Assembly: GCF_023721795.1 (NCBI RefSeq)
Contig: NZ_JAMQYE010000002.1
Span: 62,001-126,000 of the forward strand
Source of the DNA: Zeimonas sediminis
Lineage (GTDB): Bacteria; Pseudomonadota; Gammaproteobacteria; Burkholderiales; Burkholderiaceae_E
DNA: 64,000 nt
Reading direction: 5' to 3'
Shown: piece after piece, positions 1-11,026 of the stretch
Position numbering within the stretch: the first letter of the stretch is position 1
How the letters are laid out: the number at the start of each line of letters is the position of its first letter
Program-made: the position numbers and the translations under genes
Notes under the pieces: generated by a model
The model's input: only the letters and a program-made list of their open reading frames with translations
What the model was told of the DNA's origin: nothing
Databases searched by the model: none

Positions 1-696
1 ATCGTGCAGCCCGGCCAGCATGCCGGCGCCACGCTCGGCCCCACCAAGACCAGCTACAACGACGACATCCTGAACTGCTGGGTCGGCATCGGCAGCCAGC
101 TCGACGGCCTGGGCCACATCGGCATCGACAACGTGTACTACAACGGCGTGCACGCGAAGGACTTCGTCGATTCGACCGGCCTGAAGAAGTACGGCATCGA
201 GAAGATCCCGCCGATGGTCACCCGCGGCGTGCTGCTCGACATGGCCGCCTATTTCGGGGTCGACGTGGTCAAGGAAGGCACCCCCTTCAACAAGGCCGAG
301 ATCGAGGGCGCCGCGAAGAAGCAGGGCGTCGAGATCCGCGAGGGCGACGTGGTGCTCTTCCACACCGGCTGGCTCAGCCTGATCGACAAGGACCCGAAGC
401 GCTACGGCAGCGTCGAGCCCGGCCTCGGCAAGGAAGGCGCGCTGTACCTGACCGGCAAGGGCGTGGTCGCGATCGGCGCGGACACCTGGGGCCTGGAGGT
501 GCTGCCCTTCGAGCAGGGCGTCGGCGTGTTCGAGGTGCACCAGATCCTTCTGACCAAGACCGGCACCTACATCCTCGAGAACATGAACACCGCGCCGCTG
601 GCCAAGGACAAGGCCTACGAGTTCATGTTCGTGCTGGGCCACAACAAGTACAAGGGCGCGGTCCAGTCGATGATCAACCCGGTCGCGATCCGCTGA
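1..696 (+). CDS. Cyclase family protein, 5' end cut by window edge
   Basis: The frame is open from base 1 and gives about 231 residues of a cyclase-family (kynurenine formamidase-like, PF04199) metal hydrolase. The family hydrolyses amides or esters such as N-formylkynurenine with a metal held by His and Asp. The visible part has GSQLDGLGHIG, the divergent form of the family's HxGTHxDxPxH metal site. Later it has VVLFHTGW and a C-terminal substrate-loop region. The first ATG/GTG codons seen are internal, so the true start lies left of the window. It is followed 115 bases later by an ABC transporter operon on the same strand. That fits a shared role in degrading an imported amide, but the substrate cannot be told from the sequence. 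Confidence 0.85.
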   Translation: MVQPGQHAGATLGPTKTSYNDDILNCWVGIGSQLDGLGHIGIDNVYYNGVHAKDFVDSTGLKKYGIEKIPPMVTRGVLLDMAAYFGVDVVKEGTPFNKAEIEGAAKKQGVEIREGDVVLFHTGWLSLIDKDPKRYGSVEPGLGKEGALYLTGKGVVAIGADTWGLEVLPFEQGVGVFEVHQILLTKTGTYILENMNTAPLAKDKAYEFMFVLGHNKYKGAVQSMINPVAIR

Positions 697-811
697 CCGG
701 CGCGCGCGGCGGCCGGCTCCGTCGGCTCGCCGCGGATCTTTCGCCCCGGCTGAACCGACGGCGCCGCTTCCGGTTTATGCTCGCGCCGTCGCCCCTTTCA
801 GGAACCCCATC

Positions 812-2386
812 ATGATCGGACGTCTCGCTCGCTGGCTGCCCGCGCTGGCGCTGGCCCTGGCCGCCGGCACCGTTTCCGCCCAGAACCTGACGATCGGGCT
901 GTCGACGCCGATCACCACGCTGGATCCCCACTTCCACAACCTGTCGCCGAACAACGCGATGGCGCGCCACGTCTTCGAGACCCTGGTGCGCACCGACGAG
1001 GCGCAGCGCAAGCTGCCGGGCCTGGCGGAGTCCTGGAAGGCGCTGTCCGACACCGAGTGGGAAATCAAGCTGCGCAAGGGCGTCAAGTGGCACGACGGCT
1101 CGGAGTTCACCGCCGACGACGTGATCGCCACCTTCAAGCGCGTGCCGGGCGTGCCCAACAGCCCGGCCTCGTTCGCGGTGTTCGTGCGGCAGATCACGTC
1201 GATCGACGCGCTCGACAAGCACACGCTGCGCCTGAAGACCGCCACCGCCCACCCGCTGCTGCCCAGCGACCTGAGCTCGGTGCTGATCCTGCCGAAGTCG
1301 GTGGCCGAGACCGCCAAGACCGAGGACTTCAACTCCGGCAAGGCGATGATCGGCACCGGGCCGTTCCGCTTCGCCGAGTACGTGGCCGGCGACCGCGTCG
1401 CCTTCACCCGCAACGATGCCTACTGGGGCAAGAAGCCGCACTGGGCGAAGGTGCAGTTCAAGATGATCACCAGCGCGCCGGCACGCGTGGCCGCGCTGCT
1501 GGCCGGCGACGTGCAGATGATCGAGAACGTGCCGACCGCCGACATCCCGAAGCTGAAGAAGGACGCCCGCGTCGCGCTGTCCTCGGCGGTGTCCAACCGG
1601 CTGATCTACCTGCACATGGACAGCGGACGCGAGACGAACTCGCCGTTCGTGACCACCGCCGACGGCAAGCCGATGGAGGCCAACCCGCTGCGCGATCCGC
1701 GCGTGCGCCGCGCGATCAGCAAGATGATCGACCGCGACGCGATCGCCTCGCGCATCATGGAGGGCCAGTCGGTGCCCGCCGGACAGCTGCTCGCCGAGCA
1801 GTTCTTCGGCACCAGCCAGAAGCTCAAGGCCGAAAAGTACGATCCTGCCGGCGCGAAGAAGCTGCTCGCCGAGGCCGGCTATCCGAACGGTTTCGGGCTG
1901 ACGCTGCATGCGCCGAACAACCGCTACATCAACGACGCCGCGATCGCCCAGGCGATCGCCCAGTTCCTGACCCGCAACGGCATCCAGACCAAGCTCGAGA
2001 CGATGCCGTCGAACGTGTTCTTCTCGCGCGGCTCCAAGCTCGAGTTCTCGTTCCTTCTGGCGGGCTGGGGCGCCGAATCGGGCGACACCAGCTCGCCGCT
2101 GCGCTCGCTGCTGGGCACCTACGACCGGGCCGCCGGCATGGGCGCGGCGAACCGCGGCCGCTTCTCCGACGCCGGCCTCGACGCGCTGATCACCACCGCG
2201 CTCACGACGATCGACGACACCAAGCGCGGGCTGATGCTGGCGGCCGCCAGCGAGAAGGCGATCGAGCTGATGGGCCTGGTGCCGGTGCACTACGAGGTGA
2301 GCACCTGGGGCACGCGCAAGGGGCTGAGCTACCGGGCGCGCGCCGACCAGTACACGCTGGCCTACGACGTGGTGCCGGCCAAGTGA
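812..2386 (+). CDS. ABC transporter substrate-binding protein, peptide/nickel family 5
   Basis: A 524-residue periplasmic binding protein of the DppA/OppA type (SBP family 5). Residues 1-23 form a Sec signal peptide: RLAR, a long Ala/Leu stretch, then a VSAQ cleavage region. The mature part opens with the family phrase TLDPHFHNLSPNNA, followed by KLPGLAESW and the lobe I signature WHDGSEFTADDV. An AGGAA Shine-Dalgarno at 800-804 supports the ATG at 812. It should capture an oligopeptide or acylated peptide and deliver it to the permeases encoded immediately downstream. There is no lipobox, as expected for a Gram-negative soluble binding protein. Confidence 0.93.
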   Translation: MIGRLARWLPALALALAAGTVSAQNLTIGLSTPITTLDPHFHNLSPNNAMARHVFETLVRTDEAQRKLPGLAESWKALSDTEWEIKLRKGVKWHDGSEFTADDVIATFKRVPGVPNSPASFAVFVRQITSIDALDKHTLRLKTATAHPLLPSDLSSVLILPKSVAETAKTEDFNSGKAMIGTGPFRFAEYVAGDRVAFTRNDAYWGKKPHWAKVQFKMITSAPARVAALLAGDVQMIENVPTADIPKLKKDARVALSSAVSNRLIYLHMDSGRETNSPFVTTADGKPMEANPLRDPRVRRAISKMIDRDAIASRIMEGQSVPAGQLLAEQFFGTSQKLKAEKYDPAGAKKLLAEAGYPNGFGLTLHAPNNRYINDAAIAQAIAQFLTRNGIQTKLETMPSNVFFSRGSKLEFSFLLAGWGAESGDTSSPLRSLLGTYDRAAGMGAANRGRFSDAGLDALITTALTTIDDTKRGLMLAAASEKAIELMGLVPVHYEVSTWGTRKGLSYRARADQYTLAYDVVPAK

Positions 2387-2392
2387 GAGCCG

Positions 2393-2418
2393 GGCGCCGG
2401 CCCCCGCAAGCCGGCGCC
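2393..2418 (+). terminator. GC hairpin between binding-protein and permease genes
   Basis: A perfect 9-base stem (GGCGCCGGC at 2393-2401 with GCCGGCGCC at 2410-2418) and an 8-base loop lie in the 55-base gap after the substrate-binding protein. No U-run follows, so it is probably not a full terminator. Such hairpins often stabilise the upstream message so that binding protein is made in excess of permease. That role is inferred. Confidence 0.5.
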
Positions 2419-2441
2419 GCACCCGGACCCTTCGCGCCGCG

Positions 2442-3419
2442 ATGACCGTCTTCGTCCTGCGTCGCCTGGCCCAGACGCTGCTGGTGCTGTTCGTCACCAG
2501 CGTGCTGGTATTCGGCGGGCTCTACCTGGTCGGCGACCCGGTCGAGATCCTGGTCAACCCCACGGCCGACCAGATCGAGAAGGACCGCGCCCGCGCGGCG
2601 CTGGGCCTGGACAAGCCGGTGCTCGAGCAGTACTGGATCTTCCTGAAGGGCACCGCCAGCGGCAATCTCGGCGACTCCTTCGTGTACGCGCGGCCGGCGC
2701 TCGAGGTGATCTTCGAGCGGATGCCCGCCACGCTCGAGCTGGCGGTGCTGGCGATGCTGATCGCGATCGCGATCGGCATCCCGCTCGGGCTGTATGCGGG
2801 CCTTCGGCCCAACGGCTGGGGCGCCCGCGCGATCATGGCCGGCTCGATCCTCGGCTTCTCGCTGCCGACCTTCTGGGTCGGCCTGATGCTGATCCTGGTG
2901 TTCGCGGTCACGCTGGGCTGGCTGCCCTCGACCGGCCGCGGCCCGACCAGCGAATTCCTCGGCATGCAGCTGTCGATCCTGCACTGGGAGGGACTGCGCC
3001 ACGCGCTGCTGCCGGCCGCCAACCTGGCGCTGCTCAAGCTCTCGCTGATCACCCGGCTCACCCGCGCGCAGGTGCGCGAGCAGAGCCTGCTCGACTACAT
3101 CCGCTTCGCGCGGGCCAAGGGGCTGTCGCGCACCCGCGTGGTCGGCGTGCACCTGCTGAAGAACATCCTGATCCCGCTGGTCACCGTGATCGGCCTGGAG
3201 CTCGGCTCGGTGATCGCCTACGCGATCGTCACCGAGACGATCTTCGCCTGGCCCGGCATGGGCAAGCTGGTCATCGACTCGATCTTCCAGCTCGACCGGC
3301 CGGTGGTCGTGGCGTACCTGATGGTGGTGGTGTTCATGTTCATCGTCATCAACCTGGTCGTCGACATCCTGTACTCGGTGCTCGACCCGCGGGTGCGCCT
3401 GTCGGAGGCGAAGGGATGA
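2442..3419 (+). CDS. ABC transporter permease, DppB type
   Basis: A 325-residue inner-membrane permease of the DppB/OppB family. It begins with the typical first helix (FVLRRLAQTLLVLFVTSVLVF), has a periplasmic loop, and carries the cytoplasmic EAA loop near residues 215-235 (DYIRFARAKGLSRTRVVGVH) that docks with the ATPases. The C-terminal helix precedes the family ending DILYSVLDPRVRL. It overlaps the next permease by 4 bases (ATGA), so the two are translationally coupled. With the following permease it forms the channel for the peptide-type substrate. Confidence 0.93.
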   Translation: MTVFVLRRLAQTLLVLFVTSVLVFGGLYLVGDPVEILVNPTADQIEKDRARAALGLDKPVLEQYWIFLKGTASGNLGDSFVYARPALEVIFERMPATLELAVLAMLIAIAIGIPLGLYAGLRPNGWGARAIMAGSILGFSLPTFWVGLMLILVFAVTLGWLPSTGRGPTSEFLGMQLSILHWEGLRHALLPAANLALLKLSLITRLTRAQVREQSLLDYIRFARAKGLSRTRVVGVHLLKNILIPLVTVIGLELGSVIAYAIVTETIFAWPGMGKLVIDSIFQLDRPVVVAYLMVVVFMFIVINLVVDILYSVLDPRVRLSEAKG

Positions 3420-4342
3420 GCGCGGGCGCGCCCTCCCCTTCGCCGGCAGGCGCGGCGCCGGCCGCGCGCGGCGAATCGCCGCTGCGCAGGTTCTGGCGAC
3501 AGTTCGCCGAGAGCCGCGTCGCGCTGGCCGGCCTCGCGATGCTGCTGGCCATCCTGTTCGTGGCCGTGTTCGCGCCCTGGCTGTCGCCGCAGGATCCGTA
3601 CGACCTGGCCAGCCTCGACCTTCTCGACTCGCGGCTGGCTCCCGGCGAGCAGGGCATGTCGGGCGTCACCTACCTGCTCGGGACCGACGGCCAGGGGCGC
3701 GACATGCTGTCGGCGATCTTCCACGGCCTGCGGGTGTCGCTGTACGTGGGCGTGGCGAGCGGCCTGCTCGCGCTGGCGATCGGCAGCCTGGCCGGCGTGC
3801 TCGCCGCCTACCTGGGCGGGCGCTTCGAGCAGGTGGTCATGCGGATCGTCGACATCCAGCTCGGCTTCCCCGCGATCCTGGTCGCGCTGGTGCTGCTCGC
3901 GGTGCTCGGCACCGGTGTGGACAAGATCATCGTGGCGCTGGTCACGGTCCAGTGGGCCTACTACGCGCGCACCGCGCGCTCGGCCGCGCTGGTCGAGCGC
4001 AACAAGGAGTACGTCGAGGCGGCGCGCGCGCTGGGCCTGTCGGGCGCGCGCATCGTGCTGCGCCACCTGCTGCCGAACGCGCTGCCGCCGCTGATCGTGG
4101 TCGGCACGGTGCAGGTCGCGCACGCGATCGCGCTCGAGGCCACGCTGTCCTTCCTTGGGCTGGGCCTGCCCGCCACCGAGCCCTCGCTCGGCCTGCTGAT
4201 CGCCACCGGCTACGAGTACCTGCTGTCGGGCAAGTACTGGATCAGCGTCTACCCGGGCGTGGCGCTGCTGCTCACGATCCTGTCGATCAACCTGGTCGGC
4301 GACCAGTTGCGCGACGTGCTGAACCCGCGGCTGGCCAAGTGA
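3416..4342 (+). CDS. ABC transporter permease, DppC type
   Basis: A 308-residue DppC/OppC permease. It has a Pro/Ala-rich cytoplasmic N-terminus of about 30 residues (OppC_N region), then the first helix. A periplasmic stretch with LLGTDGQGRDMLSAIFHG is the DppC hallmark. The EAA loop is EYVEAARALGLSGARIVLRH. It ends DVLNPRLAK, as most DppC proteins do. The stop overlaps the start of the first ATPase by one base (TGATG at 4340-4344). Confidence 0.93.
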   Translation: MSAGAPSPSPAGAAPAARGESPLRRFWRQFAESRVALAGLAMLLAILFVAVFAPWLSPQDPYDLASLDLLDSRLAPGEQGMSGVTYLLGTDGQGRDMLSAIFHGLRVSLYVGVASGLLALAIGSLAGVLAAYLGGRFEQVVMRIVDIQLGFPAILVALVLLAVLGTGVDKIIVALVTVQWAYYARTARSAALVERNKEYVEAARALGLSGARIVLRHLLPNALPPLIVVGTVQVAHAIALEATLSFLGLGLPATEPSLGLLIATGYEYLLSGKYWISVYPGVALLLTILSINLVGDQLRDVLNPRLAK

Positions 4343-5315
4343 TGGCGAACGCTCCCCTGCTGCGCGTGAGCGGCCTGCGCACCGAGTTCGCTACCCGCGA
4401 CGGCATCCTGCCTGCGGTGGCCGACGTCGGCTTCGAGATCGCCCGCGGCGAGGTGCTGGGCCTGGTCGGCGAATCGGGCTCGGGCAAGTCGGTGACCGGC
4501 TTCTCGATCCTCGGCCTGATCGACCCGCCGGGCCGCGTCGCCGCCGGCAGCATCGCGTTCGACGGAACCGAGCTGGTCGGCGCGCCGGAAGAGTCGCTGA
4601 GAAAGCTGCGCGGCAAGCGCATCGCGATGATCTTCCAGGACCCGATGATGACGCTGAACCCGGTGCTGTCGATCGGGACCCAGATGGTCGAGACGGTGCT
4701 CGCGCACGACCGGGTAAGCCGCGCGGCGGCCCGCGAGCGCGCGGTCCGGGCGCTCGAGCGCGTGGGCATCGCGTCGCCGGCCGAGCGGCTGAAGCAGTAC
4801 CCGCACCAGTTCTCGGGCGGCATGCGCCAGCGGGTGGCGATCGCGATCGCGCTGCTGCACGAGCCCGACCTGATCATCGCCGACGAGCCGACCACCGCGC
4901 TCGACGTCACGGTGCAAGGCCAGATCCTTCACGAGATGCAGAAGCTGGTGCGCGAGTCGGGCACCGCGCTGCTGTGGATCACCCACGACCTCGCCGTGGT
5001 GGCCGGGCTCGCCGACCGGATCGCGGTGATGTACGCCGGGCGGATCGTCGAGACCGGCGGCAGCGCCGAGGTGCTCGACTCGCCTCGCCACCCGTACACG
5101 CGCGGCCTGCTCGACTCGGTGCCGGCCAGCGCGCGGCCGGGCGCCCGCCTGCGGCAGATCCGCGGCTCGACCCCGTCGGTGCTCAGGCTCGGCCCGGGCT
5201 GCGCGTTCGCCGAACGCTGCCCGGAGGCCCGCGCCGACTGCGGACGGATGCCCGACCTGGCGGCAGGCGACGGCCGCGCTGTGCGCTGCCACTTCCCCCT
5301 GGCCGAGGCCACGGC

Positions 5316-5319
<4 letters not shown>
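4342..5319 (+). CDS. ABC transporter ATP-binding protein, DppD type
   Basis: A 325-residue ATPase. Walker A is GESGSGKS at residues 43-50. The Q-loop is FQDPMMTLNP, the signature is FSGGMRQRV, Walker B is LIIADEPT with the D-loop ALD, and the H-loop is ITHDL. The C-terminal oligopeptide/dipeptide extension has the Cys cluster CAFAERCPEARADC, which in this family can bind an iron-sulfur cluster. The frame is open far upstream of 4342, but the ATG there starts the conserved N-terminus and overlaps the DppC stop by one base. It pairs with the next gene as the heterodimeric motor. Confidence 0.94.
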
Positions 5320-6296
<977 letters not shown>

Positions 6297-6329
6297 CGCC
6301 GGCCTCGCCCCCCTGGAAACGAACACGGA

Positions 6330-7196
6330 ATGACCCCCGAACAGGCCCTGGCGCTTTACGGTCCCGACGATCCCCGGGAGCCGCTGCTGCTCGACTCGCC
6401 CCACTCCGGCCGCGAGTTCCCGGCCGACTTCGACGCGATCGTCAGCGAGTTCGACCTGCGCGACGGTGAGGACTGCTTCATCGACGAGCTCTACCTGCCG
6501 GCCACCGAGCTGGGCGTGAGCCTGATCGCGGCGCGCTTTCCGCGCACCTGGCTGGACCCGAACCGCCACCACGGCGACATCGACCTCGACCTGATCGAGG
6601 GAGGAAGCTGGCCCCACGAGTATCGCCCCAGCGGCAAGGCGCGGCTCGGCAAGGCGCTGGTCTGGCGCACGCTCGACGACGGCCGGCCGATCTACGGCCG
6701 CAGGCTGCGCGTCGACGAGGTGCTCGACCGGATCGAGCGCGGCCACCGCCCCTACCATCGCGCGCTGCAAGGCGCCATCGACGCGACGCACGCCCGCTTC
6801 GGCGTCTCCTACCACCTGAACTGCCACTCGATGAACCCGGTGGCCGGCGTGCAGGGCGAAGGCGGCGCCGGCGCGGTGCGCGCCGACTTCGTGCTCGGCG
6901 ACCGCGACGGCAGCACCTGCGAGGCGGGCTTCACCGCCTTCGTGCGCGAGGTCCTGTCCGGCATGGGCTATGAGGTGAAGGTCAACGACCCGTACAAGGG
7001 CGTGGAGCTGGTTCGCGCATACTCCGACCCGGCCGCCGGCCGCCACAGCCTGCAGCTCGAGATCAACAAGCGCCTGTACATGGACCCGGCCACCCGCGAG
7101 CCGAACGAGGGCTTCGCCGCGCTGCAGGCGAACCTGCGAACGCTCGTCGACGCGCTGCTCGACTACACCCGAACCAAGGCGAATCGCCATGACTGA
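6330..7196 (+). CDS. N-formylglutamate amidohydrolase family protein
   Basis: A 288-residue member of the FGase family (PF05013, HutG type), which hydrolyses N-formyl-L-glutamate or similar N-acyl amino acids. Motifs are LLDSPHSGREFP near the N-terminus, RTWLDPNRHHGDIDLDL, and YHLNCHSMNP, which supplies metal-binding His residues. The C-terminal region has LQLEINKRLYMD. No hutU/hutH genes are nearby, so a histidine-degradation role is not supported. The neighbours (peptide ABC transporter, aspartoacylase-like gene) point to another N-acylated substrate. It overlaps the next gene by 8 bases. Confidence 0.88.
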   Translation: MTPEQALALYGPDDPREPLLLDSPHSGREFPADFDAIVSEFDLRDGEDCFIDELYLPATELGVSLIAARFPRTWLDPNRHHGDIDLDLIEGGSWPHEYRPSGKARLGKALVWRTLDDGRPIYGRRLRVDEVLDRIERGHRPYHRALQGAIDATHARFGVSYHLNCHSMNPVAGVQGEGGAGAVRADFVLGDRDGSTCEAGFTAFVREVLSGMGYEVKVNDPYKGVELVRAYSDPAAGRHSLQLEINKRLYMDPATREPNEGFAALQANLRTLVDALLDYTRTKANRHD

Positions 7197-8175
7197 ACCG
7201 ACCCGCCCGGCCGCCGCCGCCGCGCCCGGCCACTACCCGATCGAGATCTCGCCGCCCGACATCTCGGGCTGGCGCCACGGCAATACCGGCGTGGACTACG
7301 TTCACGAGCTCGACTCCGGACGCCCGGGCCCCACGGTCATGGTGCAGGCGCTCACGCACGGCAACGAATTCTGCGGCGCGCTGGCTCTGGACTGGCTGCT
7401 GCGCAGCGGCCTGCGGCCCGCGGCCGGGCGGCTGATCCTGGCCTTCGCGAACGTCGAGGCCTTCGCCCGCTTCGACTTCGACGACCCGAACGCGTCGCGC
7501 TTCATCGACGAGGACTTCAACCGGGTCTGGGCCGACGACACGCTGTTCGGCCCGCGCGACTCGGCCGAGCTGCGCAGGGCGCGTCAGCTGCAGCCCTTCG
7601 TCGACCGGGCCGACTTCCTGCTCGACATCCACTCGATGCACGAGCCCTGCCGCCCGATCATGGTCTGCGGGATGCTCGACAAGCACCTGGAGCTCGCCCG
7701 CCGCATCGGCATGCCCGCCGACCTGCTGATCGACACCGGCCACCCCGCCGGCCTGCGGATGCGCGACCGCGGCGGCTTCAACGATCCGGCGAGCCCGCGC
7801 CAGTCGGCGCTGGTCGAGTGCGGCCAGCACTGGGAGCGCGGCGCCGAGGCGGTGGCCCGCGACACGATGCTGCGCTTCCTCGCCGCAAGCGGAAGCCTGC
7901 CCTTCGACGCCGTCGCCCCCCACCTGTCGGTGCCGCTTCCCGCGCGCCAGCGGGTCGTCCGGGTGACCGAGCCGGTGGTGGCGCGCAGCCTCGACTTCCG
8001 TTTCCTGGTGCCGATCGAGGGGCTGGGCGTGGTCCAGAAGGCCGGCACGCCGATCGCGCAGGACGGCGACAAGGTCTGGCTCGCGCCCTACGACCACACG
8101 GTGCTGGTGATGCCCTCGCTGGCGCACCTGCGGCCGGGCAACACCCAGGTGCGGCTCGGTCGCTACGACGACTGA
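7189..8175 (+). CDS. Succinylglutamate desuccinylase/aspartoacylase family protein
   Basis: A 328-residue zinc carboxypeptidase-fold deacylase (AstE/AspA family). The zinc ligands His57 and Glu60 lie in LTHGNEFCG. The third ligand is in LLDIHSMHEP, and NVEAF and DEDFNRVW are also typical. The C-terminal half (VTEPVVARSLDFRFLVP) resembles the biotinyl/lipoyl-like barrel of this family. No other ast (arginine succinyltransferase) genes are present, so the precise acyl group is unknown. It is translationally coupled to the upstream amidohydrolase through the overlap at 7189-7196. Together they suggest stepwise deacylation of an imported compound. Confidence 0.87.
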   Translation: MTEPTRPAAAAAPGHYPIEISPPDISGWRHGNTGVDYVHELDSGRPGPTVMVQALTHGNEFCGALALDWLLRSGLRPAAGRLILAFANVEAFARFDFDDPNASRFIDEDFNRVWADDTLFGPRDSAELRRARQLQPFVDRADFLLDIHSMHEPCRPIMVCGMLDKHLELARRIGMPADLLIDTGHPAGLRMRDRGGFNDPASPRQSALVECGQHWERGAEAVARDTMLRFLAASGSLPFDAVAPHLSVPLPARQRVVRVTEPVVARSLDFRFLVPIEGLGVVQKAGTPIAQDGDKVWLAPYDHTVLVMPSLAHLRPGNTQVRLGRYDD

Positions 8176-8208
8176 GCGACCGCCACCCCGGATACCAAGG
8201 AAGCTCGC

Positions 8209-9183
<975 letters not shown>

Positions 9184-9191
9184 AGCCCTGG

Positions 9192-9215
9192 CCGCCCGGT
9201 GAAGAGCCCGGGCGG
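9192..9215. terminator. Hairpin between convergent DUF808 gene and nudC
   Basis: CCGCCCGG (9192-9199) pairs with CCGGGCGG (9208-9215) across an 8-base loop in the 54-base convergent gap. A second GC-rich palindrome (ccggcgcggccgg) follows directly. There is no U-tract on either strand, so this is at best a bidirectional transcription barrier. Confidence 0.4.
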
Positions 9216-9237
9216 GCCGGCGCGGCCGGCTTAGTCG

Positions 9238-10077
9238 CTAGTCCGGCGCGGCCGCCAGCTCGGCGACCGTGGCCTCGATCAGCGCCCGGGCGATGCTGAT
9301 CCGGGGCGGCAGCTGGGGCAGCGCGTCGATCGGGAACCACTGCGCGTCGGCCAGCTCGTTCTCGTCGATGCGGATGTCGCCGCCCGCCCATTCGGCGGTG
9401 AACGCGATCATCAGAGAGTTCGGGAAGGGCCAGCTCTGGCTCGCGAAATAACGCAGGTTCTTGACCTCGACGCCGGCCTCCTCGCGCACCTCGCGCACCA
9501 GCGCTTCCTCGATCGACTCGCCTGCCTCCAGGAAGCCGGCCAGCGCGCTGTAGCGGCCGGGCGGAAAGTTGAGCCCGCGGCCGAGCAGAAGCTCCTTGCC
9601 GCGCGTGACCAGCGCCATCATCGCCGGCGAGATCCGCGGGTAGGAACTCAGGCCGCAGGCCGGGCAGCGACGGGCCCGCTCGTGCCCGACCCGCTCGGTC
9701 GGCGTGCCGCAGGCGCCGCAGAAGCGGTGGGTGCGGTCCCACTCGACGAGCTGAACGCCGCGCATCGCGATCGCCAGCGACACGTCGTCGAGCACGCCGA
9801 ACCAGCTGCGCAGGCCGGCCGCGCGCAGACCGGCGGGCAGGGCCTCGGCGCCGAACTCGTCGGGCAGGGCCACCGCCAGGTGCCGGCGGCCCTCGAGCTG
9901 GCCGATGCCGTGCACGCGGCCGGGAACCAGGCCGGCCTCGCGGTAGAAGCGCCAGGGCAAGGCGCCCGGCGAGTCGCCGAATTGCACGAGCGAGTCGCGC
10001 ACGAACACGTGCGCGATCGCGTCGTCGTCCAGCTCGAAGTCGAGCGTGTGTTCGAAGGCGGTGGGAATCTTCAGCAT
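9238..10077 (-). CDS. nudC: NAD(+) diphosphatase NudC
   Basis: A 279-residue Nudix enzyme that cleaves NAD(H) to NMN and AMP and removes NAD caps from RNA. It has a four-Cys zinc ribbon (CGACGTPT and CPACG), then the Nudix box GFLEAGESIEEALVREVREE with its REVREEAG core. The NADH-specific motif is SQSWPFPNSLM, where most family members have SQPWPFPxSLM, so one Pro is replaced by Ser. The frame starts at ATG 10077. A CATAAT box sits 6 bases upstream of the ATG, implying a leaderless message. Confidence 0.92.
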   Translation of the reverse strand: MLKIPTAFEHTLDFELDDDAIAHVFVRDSLVQFGDSPGALPWRFYREAGLVPGRVHGIGQLEGRRHLAVALPDEFGAEALPAGLRAAGLRSWFGVLDDVSLAIAMRGVQLVEWDRTHRFCGACGTPTERVGHERARRCPACGLSSYPRISPAMMALVTRGKELLLGRGLNFPPGRYSALAGFLEAGESIEEALVREVREEAGVEVKNLRYFASQSWPFPNSLMIAFTAEWAGGDIRIDENELADAQWFPIDALPQLPPRISIARALIEATVAELAAAPD

Positions 10078-10083
10078 GCGCGC

Positions 10084-10089
10084 ATTATG
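10084..10089 (-). promoter_or_regulatory. -10 box of nudC, leaderless spacing
   Basis: CATAAT on the minus strand, six bases before the nudC ATG. A transcript starting 6-7 bases downstream of the box would begin at or next to the start codon. No clear -35 element is visible in the GC-rich sequence upstream. Confidence 0.45.
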
Positions 10090-10147
10090 CTCCGGCCGGC
10101 CGCGGCGCCCGGGCGAGCGGGGTCCGCCCGCGCCTCAGCCCGGCTCG

Positions 10148-11026
10148 TCAGCCCCGCCCGTCCGAGGCGAGCTCGTAGCCGGCGACCAGCTCCAGCAGCT
10201 CGGCGGTGATCCGGTCCTGGCGGGCCCGCCGGAACGCCGCGCCGAGCTCGCCCTGGCGCTCGGCCAGGTTCTTCTCGGCCGCCTGCATCGCGACAAGGCG
10301 CGCGCCGGTTTCGCTGGCCAGCGATTCGGCGCACGCGCGGAACACCGACACGAAGAAGTACTGTCGCAACAGCGCCGACAGCAGCGCGTCGCGCTCCATC
10401 GAGTAGGTCGGGATCGATCGCGACGCCCAGGGCTCGGCCTCGAGCGCCCGGAAGGCCGCGAAGTCGACCGGCAACAGGCGCTGAACCGTGGGCTCGGACA
10501 AGGCGTTCGACAGGTGCCGACCGTAGACCAGGTCGACGGTCCCGATGCCGGCGTCGCGCCACGCGTCGACCCTGAGCAGCACCTCGCGGGCGGTGGCCGT
10601 GATGCCGGCGACCGAGCCCGGCACCGGCAGCGTGTCCTCGACCGCGATGCCAGCGTGGGCGAGCCGCTGCGCGCCGCGCGCGCCGACCGAGAGCACCCGC
10701 GGCGCGGCGGGCCCAGCGCGGACCGCCGCGACCGCGCGCCCGGCGACGTCCTCGTTGAAGCGCCCGCAGAGCCCGTGATCGGACCCGAACACGACGAACG
10801 CGGCGCCGGTCCGCCTCCGGTCCGGCGCCGGCGGCGCCGCCACGCGAAGGTCCCGCAGCACCACGTGCAGGCCCAGCTCCACCGTGCGATACCAGACCGC
10901 CAGCGCGCGCACCGCCTGCTCGTAATGGTGGATGTTGACCGCGGCGAGCGTCTTCATCGTGCGCACCACCGACTCGAGGTCCTCGAAGCTCTCGAGCTGG
11001 CGGCGCAGCCGGTCGAGCGACTCCAT
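10148..11026 (-). CDS. atpG: N-ATPase gamma subunit
   Basis: A 292-residue central-stalk subunit of the second, N-type F-ATPase. The N-terminus [32 protein letters not shown] is the gamma signature (cf. IxxxKITxAMKMVA in standard AtpG). The C-terminus has the long returning helix with ARQDRITAELLELVAGYE. The start at 11026 is chosen because it overlaps the alpha stop by one base (TGATG). The frame is open further upstream but carries no conserved residues there. It is the last gene of the operon and is divergent in sequence, as N-ATPase gammas are. Confidence 0.9.
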   Translation of the reverse strand: MESLDRLRRQLESFEDLESVVRTMKTLAAVNIHHYEQAVRALAVWYRTVELGLHVVLRDLRVAAPPAPDRRRTGAAFVVFGSDHGLCGRFNEDVAGRAVAAVRAGPAAPRVLSVGARGAQRLAHAGIAVEDTLPVPGSVAGITATAREVLLRVDAWRDAGIGTVDLVYGRHLSNALSEPTVQRLLPVDFAAFRALEAEPWASRSIPTYSMERDALLSALLRQYFFVSVFRACAESLASETGARLVAMQAAEKNLAERQGELGAAFRRARQDRITAELLELVAGYELASDGRG